From positions 108,616-172,615 of the forward strand of contig ONKU01000005.1 in NCBI GenBank assembly GCA_900318535.1: a stretch of DNA of 64,000 bases, written 5' to 3'. The DNA is from an uncultured Prevotellaceae bacterium (lineage in GTDB: Bacteria; Bacteroidota; Bacteroidia; Bacteroidales; Muribaculaceae). The translations under genes were made by a program, and so were the position numbers. The notes under the pieces were generated by a model that saw nothing but the letters and a program-made list of their open reading frames with translations, ran no database searches and had not been told where the DNA came from. This document shows positions 8,300-16,648 of the stretch, in pieces (position 1 is the stretch's first letter; each line of letters starts with the position of its first letter).

Positions 8300-10216
8300 A
8301 TGGTGATTAACCGTCAAATAATAGCCGAACATGTCAATCTGCCAGTAATGAAACTGGTGGGAAGTGTTGCCGATGAGCTGCACCGCGAGTGCTATGTCGT
8401 TGGTGGATATGTCAGGGACATTTTCCTTGAACGGCCCAGCAACGATATGGATTTTGTGACAGTGGGCAGCGGCATCGAGGTGGCTCGGGCTGTGGCTAAC
8501 CGTCTGGGCAAGCGTGCCCACCTGGCTGTTTTCCGCACCTACGGCACGGCCCAGGTCAAGACCCGCCAGTGGGAACTGGAATTTGTCGGGGCACGGCGAG
8601 AGTCCTATCACCGCGAGAGCCGCAATCCCATTGTGGAGGATGGCACTCTGGACGACGACCAGAAACGCCGCGATTTCACCATTAACGCCATGGCCATCTG
8701 CCTGAACAAGGAGCGTTATGGCGAGTTGCTTGACCCCTTTGACGGCATTGGCGACATGGAGCGCCGCATTATCCGTACTCCGCTGGATCCCGACATCACC
8801 TTCAGCGATGACCCGTTGAGGATGATGCGTGCCGTCAGGTTCGCCACACAGTTGGATTTTGACATTTATCCTGAGACTTTCGAGGCGATTCGCCGCAATG
8901 CCAAGCGCATCCGCATCATCACCCGTGAGCGCATTGCCGAGGAACTGATGAAAATCATGCGTTCGCCCCAACCGTCACGCGGATGGAAGCTGCTGGAACA
9001 GTGCGGACTGTTGCCACTCATTTTCCCCGAGTTGGCAGCGCTCAAGGGCATCGAGACCGTGAACGGCCGTGGCCATAAGGACAATTTCATGCACACCCTG
9101 CAGGTGCTTGACAACGTGGCTGCTGTCAGTGATGACGTATGGCTCCGTTGGGCCGCACTGCTGCATGATGTGGGCAAGGCACGCACCAAGCGCTGGGACC
9201 CGCAGCTGGGCTGGACGTTCCACAACCATAATTTCGTAGGCGAGAAAATGGTGCCCAAGATCTTTGCCAAGATGCGCCTGCCGCTCAACGAGCACATGAA
9301 ATATGTGAAGAAGCTCGTTGGACTGCACATGCGCCCCATTGCACTGGTCGAGGACGAGGTGACCGACAGCGCCGTGCGCCGTCTGCTATTTGATGCGGGC
9401 GATGACATTGACGACCTGATGACGCTGTGCAAAGCCGACATAACAAGCAAGAACCAGAACAAGGTGCAGCGTTTCCGCGAAAACTTCGACCTGGTGAAGC
9501 AAAAACTGGTGGATATCGAGGAGAAAGACCGGGTGCGCAATTTCCAACCCCCTATCGATGGCGAGGAAATCATGACGACCTTTGGCCTGGAACCCTCCCG
9601 TCCAGTAGGGTATATCAAGGATGCCATCAAGGACGCCATTCTCGACGGCGTTATCACCAACGACTATGCGTCGGCCTACCGTCTCATGCTTGATAAGGCC
9701 GCAGAACTGGGTATTTCTCCCGTTCACGCCGGCCAATTGTGCCACACGACGATACCATCTCCTGTGGGTTCACTGATTATCGCTGCCAGTGACAAGGGAA
9801 TCGCCTATATCGGCTGGAACAAAGATGACATCGGCGATTTGGCCCAAAAACTGAATCTGCAGCCGATAGAAGAGCTCTCTCCCCTGCTCTCGCAGTGCAT
9901 CAAGCAGTTGGGCGAGTATTTTGACGGAACCCGTCGCGAGTTCTCATTACCCTTGCATGTGACAGGCACCGACTACCAGCTCAAGGCATGGGACGAGCTG
10001 CAAAAGATTCCCTATGGCGAGACCATCAGCTATGGCGAACAGGCAACCCGCTTGGGCAATCCCAAGGGAGCACGTGCTGTTGCACAAGCCAACCATAACA
10101 ACCCTGTTGCCATCGTCGTTCCTTGCCATCGTGTGATCAATGCCGATGGCACTTTGGGAGGTTACGCCTCGGGTACTGATATCAAACGAGAGCTCCTATC
10201 TCTAGAGAAGCACTGA
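8300..10216 (+). CDS. CCA tRNA nucleotidyltransferase fused to O6-alkylguanine-DNA alkyltransferase
   Basis: One uninterrupted 638-codon frame encodes two enzymes. Residues 1 to about 475 form a class II polymerase-beta-like CCA-adding enzyme: GGYVRD (35-40), catalytic NDMDF (Asp49, Asp51), DDDQKRRDFTINAM, a PcnB-type RNA-binding part and an HD phosphohydrolase domain (LLHDVGK near 288). Residues about 481-638 are a complete Ogt/MGMT suicide methyltransferase: IPYGETISYGEQ, the Arg-finger region GARAVAQANHNNP and the active-site PCHRVI with Cys609. The CCA part alone has the normal Bacteroidota length, so the Ogt is an addition, not a replacement. The start follows a -7 box at 8273. Joining tRNA 3'-end maturation to DNA alkylation repair is unexpected; whether the chain is cleaved is unknown. 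Confidence 0.93.
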   Translation: MVINRQIIAEHVNLPVMKLVGSVADELHRECYVVGGYVRDIFLERPSNDMDFVTVGSGIEVARAVANRLGKRAHLAVFRTYGTAQVKTRQWELEFVGARRESYHRESRNPIVEDGTLDDDQKRRDFTINAMAICLNKERYGELLDPFDGIGDMERRIIRTPLDPDITFSDDPLRMMRAVRFATQLDFDIYPETFEAIRRNAKRIRIITRERIAEELMKIMRSPQPSRGWKLLEQCGLLPLIFPELAALKGIETVNGRGHKDNFMHTLQVLDNVAAVSDDVWLRWAALLHDVGKARTKRWDPQLGWTFHNHNFVGEKMVPKIFAKMRLPLNEHMKYVKKLVGLHMRPIALVEDEVTDSAVRRLLFDAGDDIDDLMTLCKADITSKNQNKVQRFRENFDLVKQKLVDIEEKDRVRNFQPPIDGEEIMTTFGLEPSRPVGYIKDAIKDAILDGVITNDYASAYRLMLDKAAELGISPVHAGQLCHTTIPSPVGSLIIAASDKGIAYIGWNKDDIGDLAQKLNLQPIEELSPLLSQCIKQLGEYFDGTRREFSLPLHVTGTDYQLKAWDELQKIPYGETISYGEQATRLGNPKGARAVAQANHNNPVAIVVPCHRVINADGTLGGYASGTDIKRELLSLEKH

Positions 10217-10235
10217 ATATAGAGCCATGTTAACT

Positions 10236-10262
10236 GGAGTCGCAAATTATTTGCGTCTCTAC
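10236..10262. repeat. Decayed copy of the GCGTCTCTACT palindrome
   Basis: GGAGTCGCAAAT-T-ATTTGCG with TCTCTACT is an imperfect inverted repeat sharing its right arm with the palindrome at 1885-1910. It lies just after the fusion gene, in the same position relative to the upstream gene as the first copy. Confidence 0.6.
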
Positions 10263-10276
10263 TGGTTTCAATAACA

Positions 10277-10321
10277 AATCAGGTCGCAACGGGGATAGCC
10301 ACTGCGACCTGATTGATTTTT
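10277..10321 (+). terminator. Terminator after the CCA/Ogt gene
   Basis: A 12-bp perfect stem AATCAGGTCGCA (10277-10288) with its complement (10303-10314) around a 14-base loop, followed by GA and six T. It separates the convergent fusion gene and the SIMPL gene. Confidence 0.85.
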
Positions 10322-10333
10322 TGTAACCGTATT

Positions 10334-11035
10334 TTAGTTCTTCAATGAGTAAGTGACAGTGGTAACGACACGCACTTTCTTGATCCATGGCGTGTACTCG
10401 TCACGATTATCGATAGAGAACTGGCCCTGGTCGGCGCTCACGATTTTGTTGAGTTTGCTCTTGGAATTCTTGGCAAACTGCTCGGCAGTGGCCTGTGCGT
10501 TCTCGATGGCTTCCTGCATCATTTTGGGCTTCATCTCCTTGAAAGCAACAAATTCATACCTAATCTGGTTCTCATAGCTGTCACCTGTGATGGCCACCCC
10601 CTCCTTCAGCAGATCACCCTGCTTGGCGATGAGTTTGCGCACCTGGTCAACATTCTTACTCGTCACGGTAAGCACCGAGGTCACGATATAGCGGTAAGCC
10701 TTGTTCGTCTCATACTCTCGAGCGGTCAGATCGACTACCTGGGGAGCATTTAGGCTGATTTCATCTTCCTTCACGCCGCCCTTAATCAAGAAGGACTTGA
10801 TTTTAGCTTGAGTGGCGGCAATGCGGTCATAAAGACCCGGCAGGTCGTTACCCACTTCCTTGGAGACTATGGGCCACGTCACCTTGTCGGCCGGCACTTC
10901 CTGCTCGGCAAGACCCTTAACACTGACCTTGCGGTCCTTGCTGGCAAAGTCATCAATACCAGCCTTGATAAACCAGCCCAGGCAAAAAACGCTCAATGCG
11001 AGAAGGGCTGCCGAAATGATTTCTTTCTGTTTCAT
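10334..11035 (-). CDS. SIMPL domain-containing protein (DUF541)
   Basis: 233 aa with one N-terminal hydrophobic segment (about residues 7-25), so probably exported or anchored with the SIMPL domain in the periplasm. The domain ([16 protein letters not shown], about 37 to the end) matches the oligomer-forming DUF541 family that includes E. coli YggE and BP26. YggE has been linked to oxidative-stress tolerance, but the biochemical role of the family is not settled. It is convergent with the fusion gene and separate from the FAD dehydrogenase upstream. No clear TAnnTTTG box was found; the nearest is a GGATTTTG near-match about 40 bases upstream. Confidence 0.85.
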   Translation of the reverse strand: MKQKEIISAALLALSVFCLGWFIKAGIDDFASKDRKVSVKGLAEQEVPADKVTWPIVSKEVGNDLPGLYDRIAATQAKIKSFLIKGGVKEDEISLNAPQVVDLTAREYETNKAYRYIVTSVLTVTSKNVDQVRKLIAKQGDLLKEGVAITGDSYENQIRYEFVAFKEMKPKMMQEAIENAQATAEQFAKNSKSKLNKIVSADQGQFSIDNRDEYTPWIKKVRVVTTVTYSLKN

Positions 11036-11139
11036 AATTGTGTAAAAAGTCTAATGAATAAAATCCAATCGCATCATTAACTGCAAAATCCGCGCCATAT
11101 TGTGTATAACAAGTAAAAAAATGTTGTTTTTGTTGTTAT

Positions 11140-12714
11140 TTATGTCGACTGAGCGCTGAAAGTATCTGCTAGAGCCTCGGCACATCGTTCACCGTCAATG
11201 GCGCTGGAAACGATGCCACCGGCATAACCGGCACCCTCGCCACAGGGATAAAGGCCCTGCAGGGTAACATGGTGCAGCAGCATATTGTCACGGGGAATAC
11301 GCAATGGCGATGAAGTGCGGGTCTCGACACCGATGACGATGGCGTCGTTGGTGAGGAAGCCACGGGCATTCTTGCCAAAGACCTTAAAGCCCTTGCGCAA
11401 ACGGTTGGCAACAAAGGGCGGCATCCACAAATCCAGTCGGGAAGGCTGCACACCGGGCAGATAGGATGATGGCGGAAGGTTGCGCGACGACTTGCCATCG
11501 ACAAAGTCCTTCATGCGCTGGGCTCCCGCAATCAGCGTGTTGTCGGCCTCGGCAAAGGCGCGGCGCTCCATGTCCTGCTGGAACTTCATCATCGCCAGCA
11601 CGCCAAATTTCTTATACTGGTCGGGCAAGTCTTCGGGATGCAATTCCACGACCATGCCCGAGTTGGCCCAGTGCGAGCCGCGGTTGCTGGGCGACATGCC
11701 GTTGACCACGAGACCGTCTTGCTCACTCACTGCCGGGACAACGAAACCGCCTGGACACATGCAGAATGAATACACGCCACGGTGGTCCACTTGGGTGACA
11801 AAATTGTACTCGGCGGCAGGAAGGTATTCTCCACGGCCCAGCACACTGTGATATTGTATCTGATCGATGATGCGCTGGGGATGCTCTAGGCGAACGCCCA
11901 CGGCAATGCCTTTGGGCTCGACGTCGATGTCGCTGTCATGAAGCATCTGGTAAACGTCACGGGCAGAGTGTCCGGTTGCCAGTATAACAGGACCTTCAAA
12001 GCCTTCACCAGTAGCGGTTTCCACGCCAGTCACCTTGTCACCCTCGACAATCAGGCGGGTAACGCGCGTCTCGAAATGTACCTCGCCGCCACAACGCAGG
12101 ATGGTCTCACGCATCGCCTTGATGACGCCTGGCAACTTGTCACTGCCGATATGGGGGTGCGCATCGATAAGAATGTCTTCACGTGCACCGTGCTGGACAA
12201 AAATGCCCAGGACACGGTCCACCGAGCCACGCTTCTTGCTGCGGGTATAAAGTTTGCCGTCGCTGTAGGCTCCTGCCCCACCCTCGCCAAAGCAGTAGTT
12301 GCTCTCCGGGTTCACAATTCCCTCGCGTTGAATCATCGAGGCGTCGATGCGGCGATTCATCACATCCTTGCCGCGCTCCAGCACAATGGGTTTGATGCCC
12401 AATTCGATGAGCCTGAGCGCAGCAAACAGTCCGCCAGGACCCATGCCCACGACAATGGCTTGACGTTTACCGTCCACGGGCTTATACTCGATGGGCGGCA
12501 CCAGATAGTCCTGCGTCATGGGCTCGTCGATATAGACGCGCACCTTGAGGTTGACCACCACATTGCGCTGGCGAGCGTCGATGGAGCGCTTCAATACCCT
12601 GATACCCTGGATGCTTTGGGCGGGGATGTCATGGTGCTTGGCCAGATGCTGGGCGATGTCGCCCATGCTGGCAGCCGTGCGGGGATTGACGCGCAATTGA
12701 AGTTCCTGAATCAT
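11140..12714 (-). CDS. FAD-dependent dehydrogenase (COG2509-type NAD(FAD)-utilising protein)
   Basis: About 524 aa, cytoplasmic. An N-terminal ferredoxin-fold-like region (about 1-85) precedes a Rossmann FAD-binding motif AIVVGMGPGGLFAALRL, followed by LERGKDV, FGEGGAGAYSDGKLYTR and the C-terminal LYPCGEGAGYAGGIVSSAIDG that closes the FAD site. This matches the COG2509 family of uncharacterised FAD dehydrogenases common in Bacteroidota; substrate unknown. The ATG at 12714 (MIQELQLRVNP) is chosen because the minus-strand TATTTTTG box is at 12736-12743, so the upstream ATG at 12738 would lie inside the promoter. Confidence 0.88.
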   Translation of the reverse strand: MIQELQLRVNPRTAASMGDIAQHLAKHHDIPAQSIQGIRVLKRSIDARQRNVVVNLKVRVYIDEPMTQDYLVPPIEYKPVDGKRQAIVVGMGPGGLFAALRLIELGIKPIVLERGKDVMNRRIDASMIQREGIVNPESNYCFGEGGAGAYSDGKLYTRSKKRGSVDRVLGIFVQHGAREDILIDAHPHIGSDKLPGVIKAMRETILRCGGEVHFETRVTRLIVEGDKVTGVETATGEGFEGPVILATGHSARDVYQMLHDSDIDVEPKGIAVGVRLEHPQRIIDQIQYHSVLGRGEYLPAAEYNFVTQVDHRGVYSFCMCPGGFVVPAVSEQDGLVVNGMSPSNRGSHWANSGMVVELHPEDLPDQYKKFGVLAMMKFQQDMERRAFAEADNTLIAGAQRMKDFVDGKSSRNLPPSSYLPGVQPSRLDLWMPPFVANRLRKGFKVFGKNARGFLTNDAIVIGVETRTSSPLRIPRDNMLLHHVTLQGLYPCGEGAGYAGGIVSSAIDGERCAEALADTFSAQST

Positions 12715-12735
12715 AGCTAAATCATTTTTAGAGCA

Positions 12736-12774
12736 CAAAAATACGGCAAATTTGGCATTTTTACACTACTTTTG
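12736..12774. promoter_or_regulatory. Divergent promoters: FAD dehydrogenase (left) and HAD phosphatase (right)
   Basis: Minus-strand TATTTTTG (complement of 12736-12743) and plus-strand TACTTTTG (12767-12774) stand back to back. They fix the starts of both flanking genes. Confidence 0.7.
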
Positions 12775-12804
12775 TCATTTAATTCATCAATCAGACAAAC
12801 AGAC

Positions 12805-13455
12805 ATGAGTGACAATACCACCCGCAAGCGGGGCGTGCTTTTTGACCTGGACGGTGTATTGCTCGACAGTGAGGGCAATTACACCATCTTTTGGGCACAG
12901 ATGGATAAGGAATTTCCCACAGGCATTGACAATTTCGCCAGTTACATCAAAGGGCTTCATCTGACCCGTATTCTTGGCTTTTTTGAAAACGATGAAGTGC
13001 GACAGCAGGTACAGGACAGGCTGTTGGATTTTGAACGCGACACGAAATATGAATTCTTCCCAGGCGCACTCGACTTTGTCAGGCGACTGGGTGACGCCGG
13101 CATCCCCATGGCCATCGTCACATCGAGCGACCACAAGAAAATGCAGGCCCTGTATGAGCAGTATCCCGAATTCCCCACCCTGTTTGACCACATCATCACA
13201 GGCGACATGGTGACCAAGGCCAAACCCGATCCCGAGTGTTTCCTGACAGGCGCCAAACTGCTGGGAGTGGACATCAAGGACTGTATCGTGTTTGAAGACT
13301 CCCGTAACGGGCTGATTGCCGCACGCGAATCGGGCGCAATGGTCATTGGCCTGCCCACCACATTGGCGCCAGATGAGGTGAGCCAATTGTGCGATATGAT
13401 GGTGGACGCGGTGAGCCAGTTGAGCGTGAAGCAGATTCTGGACATGGAGCGTTAA
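12805..13455 (+). CDS. HAD-superfamily phosphatase (beta-phosphoglucomutase-like)
   Basis: 216-aa soluble hydrolase with all HAD motifs: motif I FDLDGVLLDS (nucleophile and acid/base Asp), motif II TSS, the motif III Lys in KAKPDPECF, and motif IV EDSRNG. The alpha-helical C1 cap between motifs I and II puts it in the subfamily of beta-phosphoglucomutase and phosphoglycolate phosphatase. The EDSRNGLIAARESG stretch resembles sugar-phosphate members, but the substrate cannot be read from sequence. The ATG at 12805 follows the -7 box by 30 bp; the upstream TTG of the longer frame lies in that box. Confidence 0.9.
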   Translation: MSDNTTRKRGVLFDLDGVLLDSEGNYTIFWAQMDKEFPTGIDNFASYIKGLHLTRILGFFENDEVRQQVQDRLLDFERDTKYEFFPGALDFVRRLGDAGIPMAIVTSSDHKKMQALYEQYPEFPTLFDHIITGDMVTKAKPDPECFLTGAKLLGVDIKDCIVFEDSRNGLIAARESGAMVIGLPTTLAPDEVSQLCDMMVDAVSQLSVKQILDMER

Positions 13456-13497
13456 CTCTCCCCCTTACGGTGAATTATCTTCAAAAGACCAAAAATC

Positions 13498-13529
13498 TTT
13501 GCTTAGTTTCAAAATTGGTTGTACTTTTG
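13498..13529 (+). promoter_or_regulatory. Promoter of the Fur-family gene (TTTG-N20-TACTTTTG)
   Basis: TTTG 13498-13501 and TACTTTTG 13522-13529 with 20-base spacing. The start codon is only 8 bases after the box, so the transcript would be leaderless or nearly so. Confidence 0.7.
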
Positions 13530-13537
13530 TCACACCA

Positions 13538-14047
13538 ATGAAGACCAATCCAAATATTGATGATCTTGCTGGCCGCAACAACCCTGTTGTGCGCAAGTTC
13601 AATGAGTTTCTTGACTCACGGGGCATGCGCAGGACAGCCGAGCGGTACGCCATCCTGGACCGTATCATGTCCATCAACGGGCACTTCACTATCGAGGAAC
13701 TGCAGCAAATGATCGAAGAGGAGGGTTTTCGCGTGAGCCGCTCGACGGTTTATAACACTGTCGAGTTGCTGATGGAGGCCAAGATGCTGCGCCGGCACGT
13801 GTTTGAGGGTATGCAGGCCCAATACGAGCGCATTACCCTGCCTCACACCCACCTGATCTGCACCACATGCGGTAAGGTCAAGGAAGTGAGGGACACCAAC
13901 TTTGCCGCTTTCATGAACGCGCACCGCTTCAATGCCTTTAACACTGACCACTACAGCCTGTACATCTACGGCACCTGCAGCACATGTGCACGCAAGTCCA
14001 AGCGCTCAGCACAGGCCAATAAAACGAGTAAACTCAAGAATAAATAA
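13538..14047 (+). CDS. Fur-family metalloregulator (Fur/PerR/Zur)
   Basis: 169-aa winged-helix repressor. The N-terminal DNA-binding half (RRTAERYAILDRI to VSRSTVYNTVELL) is followed by a metal/dimerisation half with LPHTHLICTTCGKV and a second CxxC in GTCSTCARK, the two pairs forming the structural zinc site. Which metal or peroxide it senses cannot be decided by eye. The ATG at 13538 is chosen because the only upstream in-frame start (13499) precedes the promoter -7 box. The Lys-rich C-terminal tail is unremarkable. Possible targets in the window include feoAB at 56.9 kb, whose upstream region has AT-rich inverted repeats. Confidence 0.92.
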   Translation: MKTNPNIDDLAGRNNPVVRKFNEFLDSRGMRRTAERYAILDRIMSINGHFTIEELQQMIEEEGFRVSRSTVYNTVELLMEAKMLRRHVFEGMQAQYERITLPHTHLICTTCGKVKEVRDTNFAAFMNAHRFNAFNTDHYSLYIYGTCSTCARKSKRSAQANKTSKLKNK

Positions 14048-14088
14048 TTTATCTATTAACACTTTTAGAACCATTAATTTAATTCATC

Positions 14089-15333
14089 ATGGCTAAAGTA
14101 AAACCGTTCCGTGGCGTGAGACCGCCCAAAGAGTATGTAGAAAAAGTAGCTTCCAAGCCCTACGACGTGCTGTCGAGTGAAGAGGCACGTGCCGAGGCCG
14201 GCGACAACGAGATGTGTCTGTATCACATCATCAAGCCCGAAATCGACTTCGAACCCGGCACTGGCGAGCATGAGCCCAAGGTCTATGACAAGGCCGTAGA
14301 GAACTTCAAGAAGTTCCAGGAGAAGGGCTGGCTGGTTCAGGATCCCCAGGACTGCTACTACATCTATGCTCAGACCATGGATGGCCGCACCCAGTATGGA
14401 TTTGTTGTAGGCGCCAGCGTTGAGGATTACCTCACCGGCCGCATCAAGAAGCATGAGCTCACCCGCCGTGAGAAAGAGGCCGACCGCATGCACCACATCG
14501 AGATCAACAACGCCAACATCGAGCCGGTATTCCTGGCATTCCCCGATAACAGCACCCTCGAGGACATCATCGACCGCACTGCCCAGACGGCTCCCGAATA
14601 TGACTTCGTGAGCGAGGACGGCATCGGCCACACCCTGTGGGTAATCAAGGATCAGGAAACCATCGACACCATCACCCGTGAATTCGGTGAAATTCCTTAC
14701 CTGTACATCGCCGACGGTCACCACCGCACCGCTGCCGCTGCCCACGTGGGCGAGGAGAAAGCCAAGGCCGATCCCAACCACAACGGCACCGAGGAGTACA
14801 ACTACCTGCTGGCAGTATGCTTCCCACAGTCACACCTCAAGGTGATGGACTACAACCGCGTGGTTGTTGACCTGAACGGCAACACCGAGGAGCAGTTCCT
14901 CGAGAAACTCGCCGACAAGTTCATCGTCGAGGAAAAGGGCACCGAAATCTACAAGCCCGCCAAGCTGCACAACTTCTCGCTGTACCTGGGCGGCAAGTGG
15001 TATTCACTGACTGCCAAGGAAGGCACTTATGACGACAACGACCCCATCGGCGTGCTCGACGTGACCATCAGCAGCGATTATATCCTGCGCGACATCCTGG
15101 GCATCACCGACCTGCGTACCGACAAGCGCATCGACTTCGTTGGCGGTATCCGCGGCTTGGGCGAACTGAAACGTCGTGTTGACAGTGGCGAGATGAAGAT
15201 GGCTCTGGCCCTCTATCCCGTGACCATGAAGCAGATCATCGACATTGCCGACAGCGGCAAGATCATGCCTCCCAAGGCTACCTGGTTTGAGCCCAAACTG
15301 CGTTCGGGTCTCATCATCCACAAGCTTGACTAG
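14089..15333 (+). CDS. DUF1015 family protein
   Basis: 414 aa, full length for DUF1015, with MAKVKPFRGVRPPKEYVEKVASKP-type N-terminus (shortened here), KKHELTRREKEADRM, the YIADGHHRTAAA motif and the C-terminal MPPKATWFEPKLRSGL. The GHHRT motif suggests a phosphotransfer or kinase-like site; family members often sit beside serine-biosynthesis genes in Bacteroidota, but here the neighbours are a Fur regulator and dnaN. Function not established. It lies 41 bp after the Fur-family gene without a visible promoter, so they may be cotranscribed, and it ends at a strong terminator. Confidence 0.9.
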   Translation: MAKVKPFRGVRPPKEYVEKVASKPYDVLSSEEARAEAGDNEMCLYHIIKPEIDFEPGTGEHEPKVYDKAVENFKKFQEKGWLVQDPQDCYYIYAQTMDGRTQYGFVVGASVEDYLTGRIKKHELTRREKEADRMHHIEINNANIEPVFLAFPDNSTLEDIIDRTAQTAPEYDFVSEDGIGHTLWVIKDQETIDTITREFGEIPYLYIADGHHRTAAAAHVGEEKAKADPNHNGTEEYNYLLAVCFPQSHLKVMDYNRVVVDLNGNTEEQFLEKLADKFIVEEKGTEIYKPAKLHNFSLYLGGKWYSLTAKEGTYDDNDPIGVLDVTISSDYILRDILGITDLRTDKRIDFVGGIRGLGELKRRVDSGEMKMALALYPVTMKQIIDIADSGKIMPPKATWFEPKLRSGLIIHKLD

Positions 15334-15341
15334 GTTTTAGG

Positions 15342-15362
15342 CTAAGGACTAAAAACTAAGAA
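15342..15362. repeat. Heptad array (3 units) after DUF1015
   Basis: Three units of CTAAGGA/CTAAAAA/CTAAGAA type begin 8 bases after the stop codon, the reverse-complement orientation of TTAGTNN. They run into the terminator stem. Confidence 0.65.
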
Positions 15363-15370
15363 AAAACTTA

Positions 15371-15410
15371 AAAAGCGTTATCGAGGCAATCGATGACGCT
15401 TTTTTTCGTT
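15371..15410 (+). terminator. Terminator between DUF1015 and dnaN
   Basis: A 14-bp stem with one wobble pair (15371-15384 with 15390-15403) and a five-base loop, followed by a T-rich tract. Confidence 0.88.
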
Positions 15411-15449
15411 TTTTATTAACAAAGCCACCATTATTAACGAAAAAAGAAC

Positions 15450-15457
15450 TATATTTG
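15450..15457 (+). promoter_or_regulatory. dnaN -7 box TATATTTG
   Basis: TATATTTG 53 bases before the dnaN ATG; no convincing TTTG at the -33 position. It would drive the dnaN-exonuclease-coaBC-DUF4835-recN-rlmB run. Confidence 0.6.
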
Positions 15458-15510
15458 TAGGTTAAAAGAGAAAACAAAAAATTAATCACGCAATAAAGAG
15501 ACATAACTGT

Positions 15511-16629
15511 ATGAAATTCAACGTTCAAAGTAAATTGTTGCTCAGCCGTCTGAATGCGGTGAGCAAAGTGGTGAGCAGTAACAACGCCTTTGCAATCCTC
15601 GACAATTTCCTGTTCGAGTTGCAGAGCGACCGTCTTGTGGTGACCGGCAGCGACATGGAAACCCGTTTGACGACCAACATCGAGGTGCAGAATGTGGAAG
15701 GTACCGGTAAGTTTGCCATTGATGTCAAGCGCACCATCAACTCCCTGAAAGAGTTGCCCGACACGGCATTGACCTTTGAAATCAACGACGAGACGCTGGC
15801 CGTGAAAGTGACCTATCTGAACGGTTACTACGATGCCATGGCCCTCAATGGTGACGAATTCCCCGAGAAGGCTGCCAATGCCAACGACGTGAAGCAGTTC
15901 GCACTGCCCGCCAGGAGCATCGCCGCAGGCATCGGCCACACCCTGTTCGCAGTAGGCAAGGACGACATGCATCCGCAGTTCACCGGCATCTTCTGGGACA
16001 TCAAGCCCGACATGATTGTCTATGTCGCCAGTGACTCCCACAAGCTGGTGCGTTACCGTCAGACCAATGTAAAACCCGACTTTGAGCGCAATTTCATCCT
16101 GCCGGCTAAGCCCGCCGCCATCCTGATGAGCGTGCTGGACAAGGGCAGCGAGGAACCCGTGAGCATCACCATCGACGAGAACAGCGCCACATTTGAGAAC
16201 GCCGACTTCCAACTGTCGTGCCGCTTCATCAACGGTCGCTACCCCAACTACAACTCGGTAATTCCTGAGGACAACCCCTACACCATGGCTGTGGACCGCC
16301 AGACGCTGCTGAACGCAGTGCGCCGCGTGGCCGTGTTTGCCAACGTGGGTGGCTTGGTTCGCCTGGACTTGAGCGCTGACCACGTGGTGCTCACCGCCCA
16401 GGACGTGGACCACTCGACTGCTGCCGAGGAGACCATCGCCTGCGAATATAACGGTGAACCCATGAACATCGGTTTCAAGAGTGCCGACGTGATCGATGTG
16501 GTGAACAACATCGACAGCGAGGGCGTCTTCCTCAAGCTCCTCGACCCTGCTCGCGCAGGTGTGTTCGTACCCAGTGAGCAAAAGGCTGGCGAGGACCTCA
16601 TCGTGCTGCAGATGCCCATGATGATTTAA
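15511..16629 (+). CDS. dnaN: DNA polymerase III beta sliding clamp
   Basis: 372-aa clamp that tethers DNA polymerase III to DNA as a ring dimer. The N-terminus MKFNVQSKLLLSRLNAVSKV, VTGSDMETRL, the second-domain SDSHKLVRYR and the C-terminal LQMPMMI are standard for Bacteroidota DnaN; three clamp repeats fill the whole length. Unlike the usual dnaA-dnaN arrangement it is followed by a DnaQ-like exonuclease 19 bp downstream and there is no dnaA or origin here. First gene of a probable six-gene housekeeping operon. Confidence 0.97.
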   Translation: MKFNVQSKLLLSRLNAVSKVVSSNNAFAILDNFLFELQSDRLVVTGSDMETRLTTNIEVQNVEGTGKFAIDVKRTINSLKELPDTALTFEINDETLAVKVTYLNGYYDAMALNGDEFPEKAANANDVKQFALPARSIAAGIGHTLFAVGKDDMHPQFTGIFWDIKPDMIVYVASDSHKLVRYRQTNVKPDFERNFILPAKPAAILMSVLDKGSEEPVSITIDENSATFENADFQLSCRFINGRYPNYNSVIPEDNPYTMAVDRQTLLNAVRRVAVFANVGGLVRLDLSADHVVLTAQDVDHSTAAEETIACEYNGEPMNIGFKSADVIDVVNNIDSEGVFLKLLDPARAGVFVPSEQKAGEDLIVLQMPMMI

Positions 16630-16648
16630 TCTAACTGTCAAGAACCAC

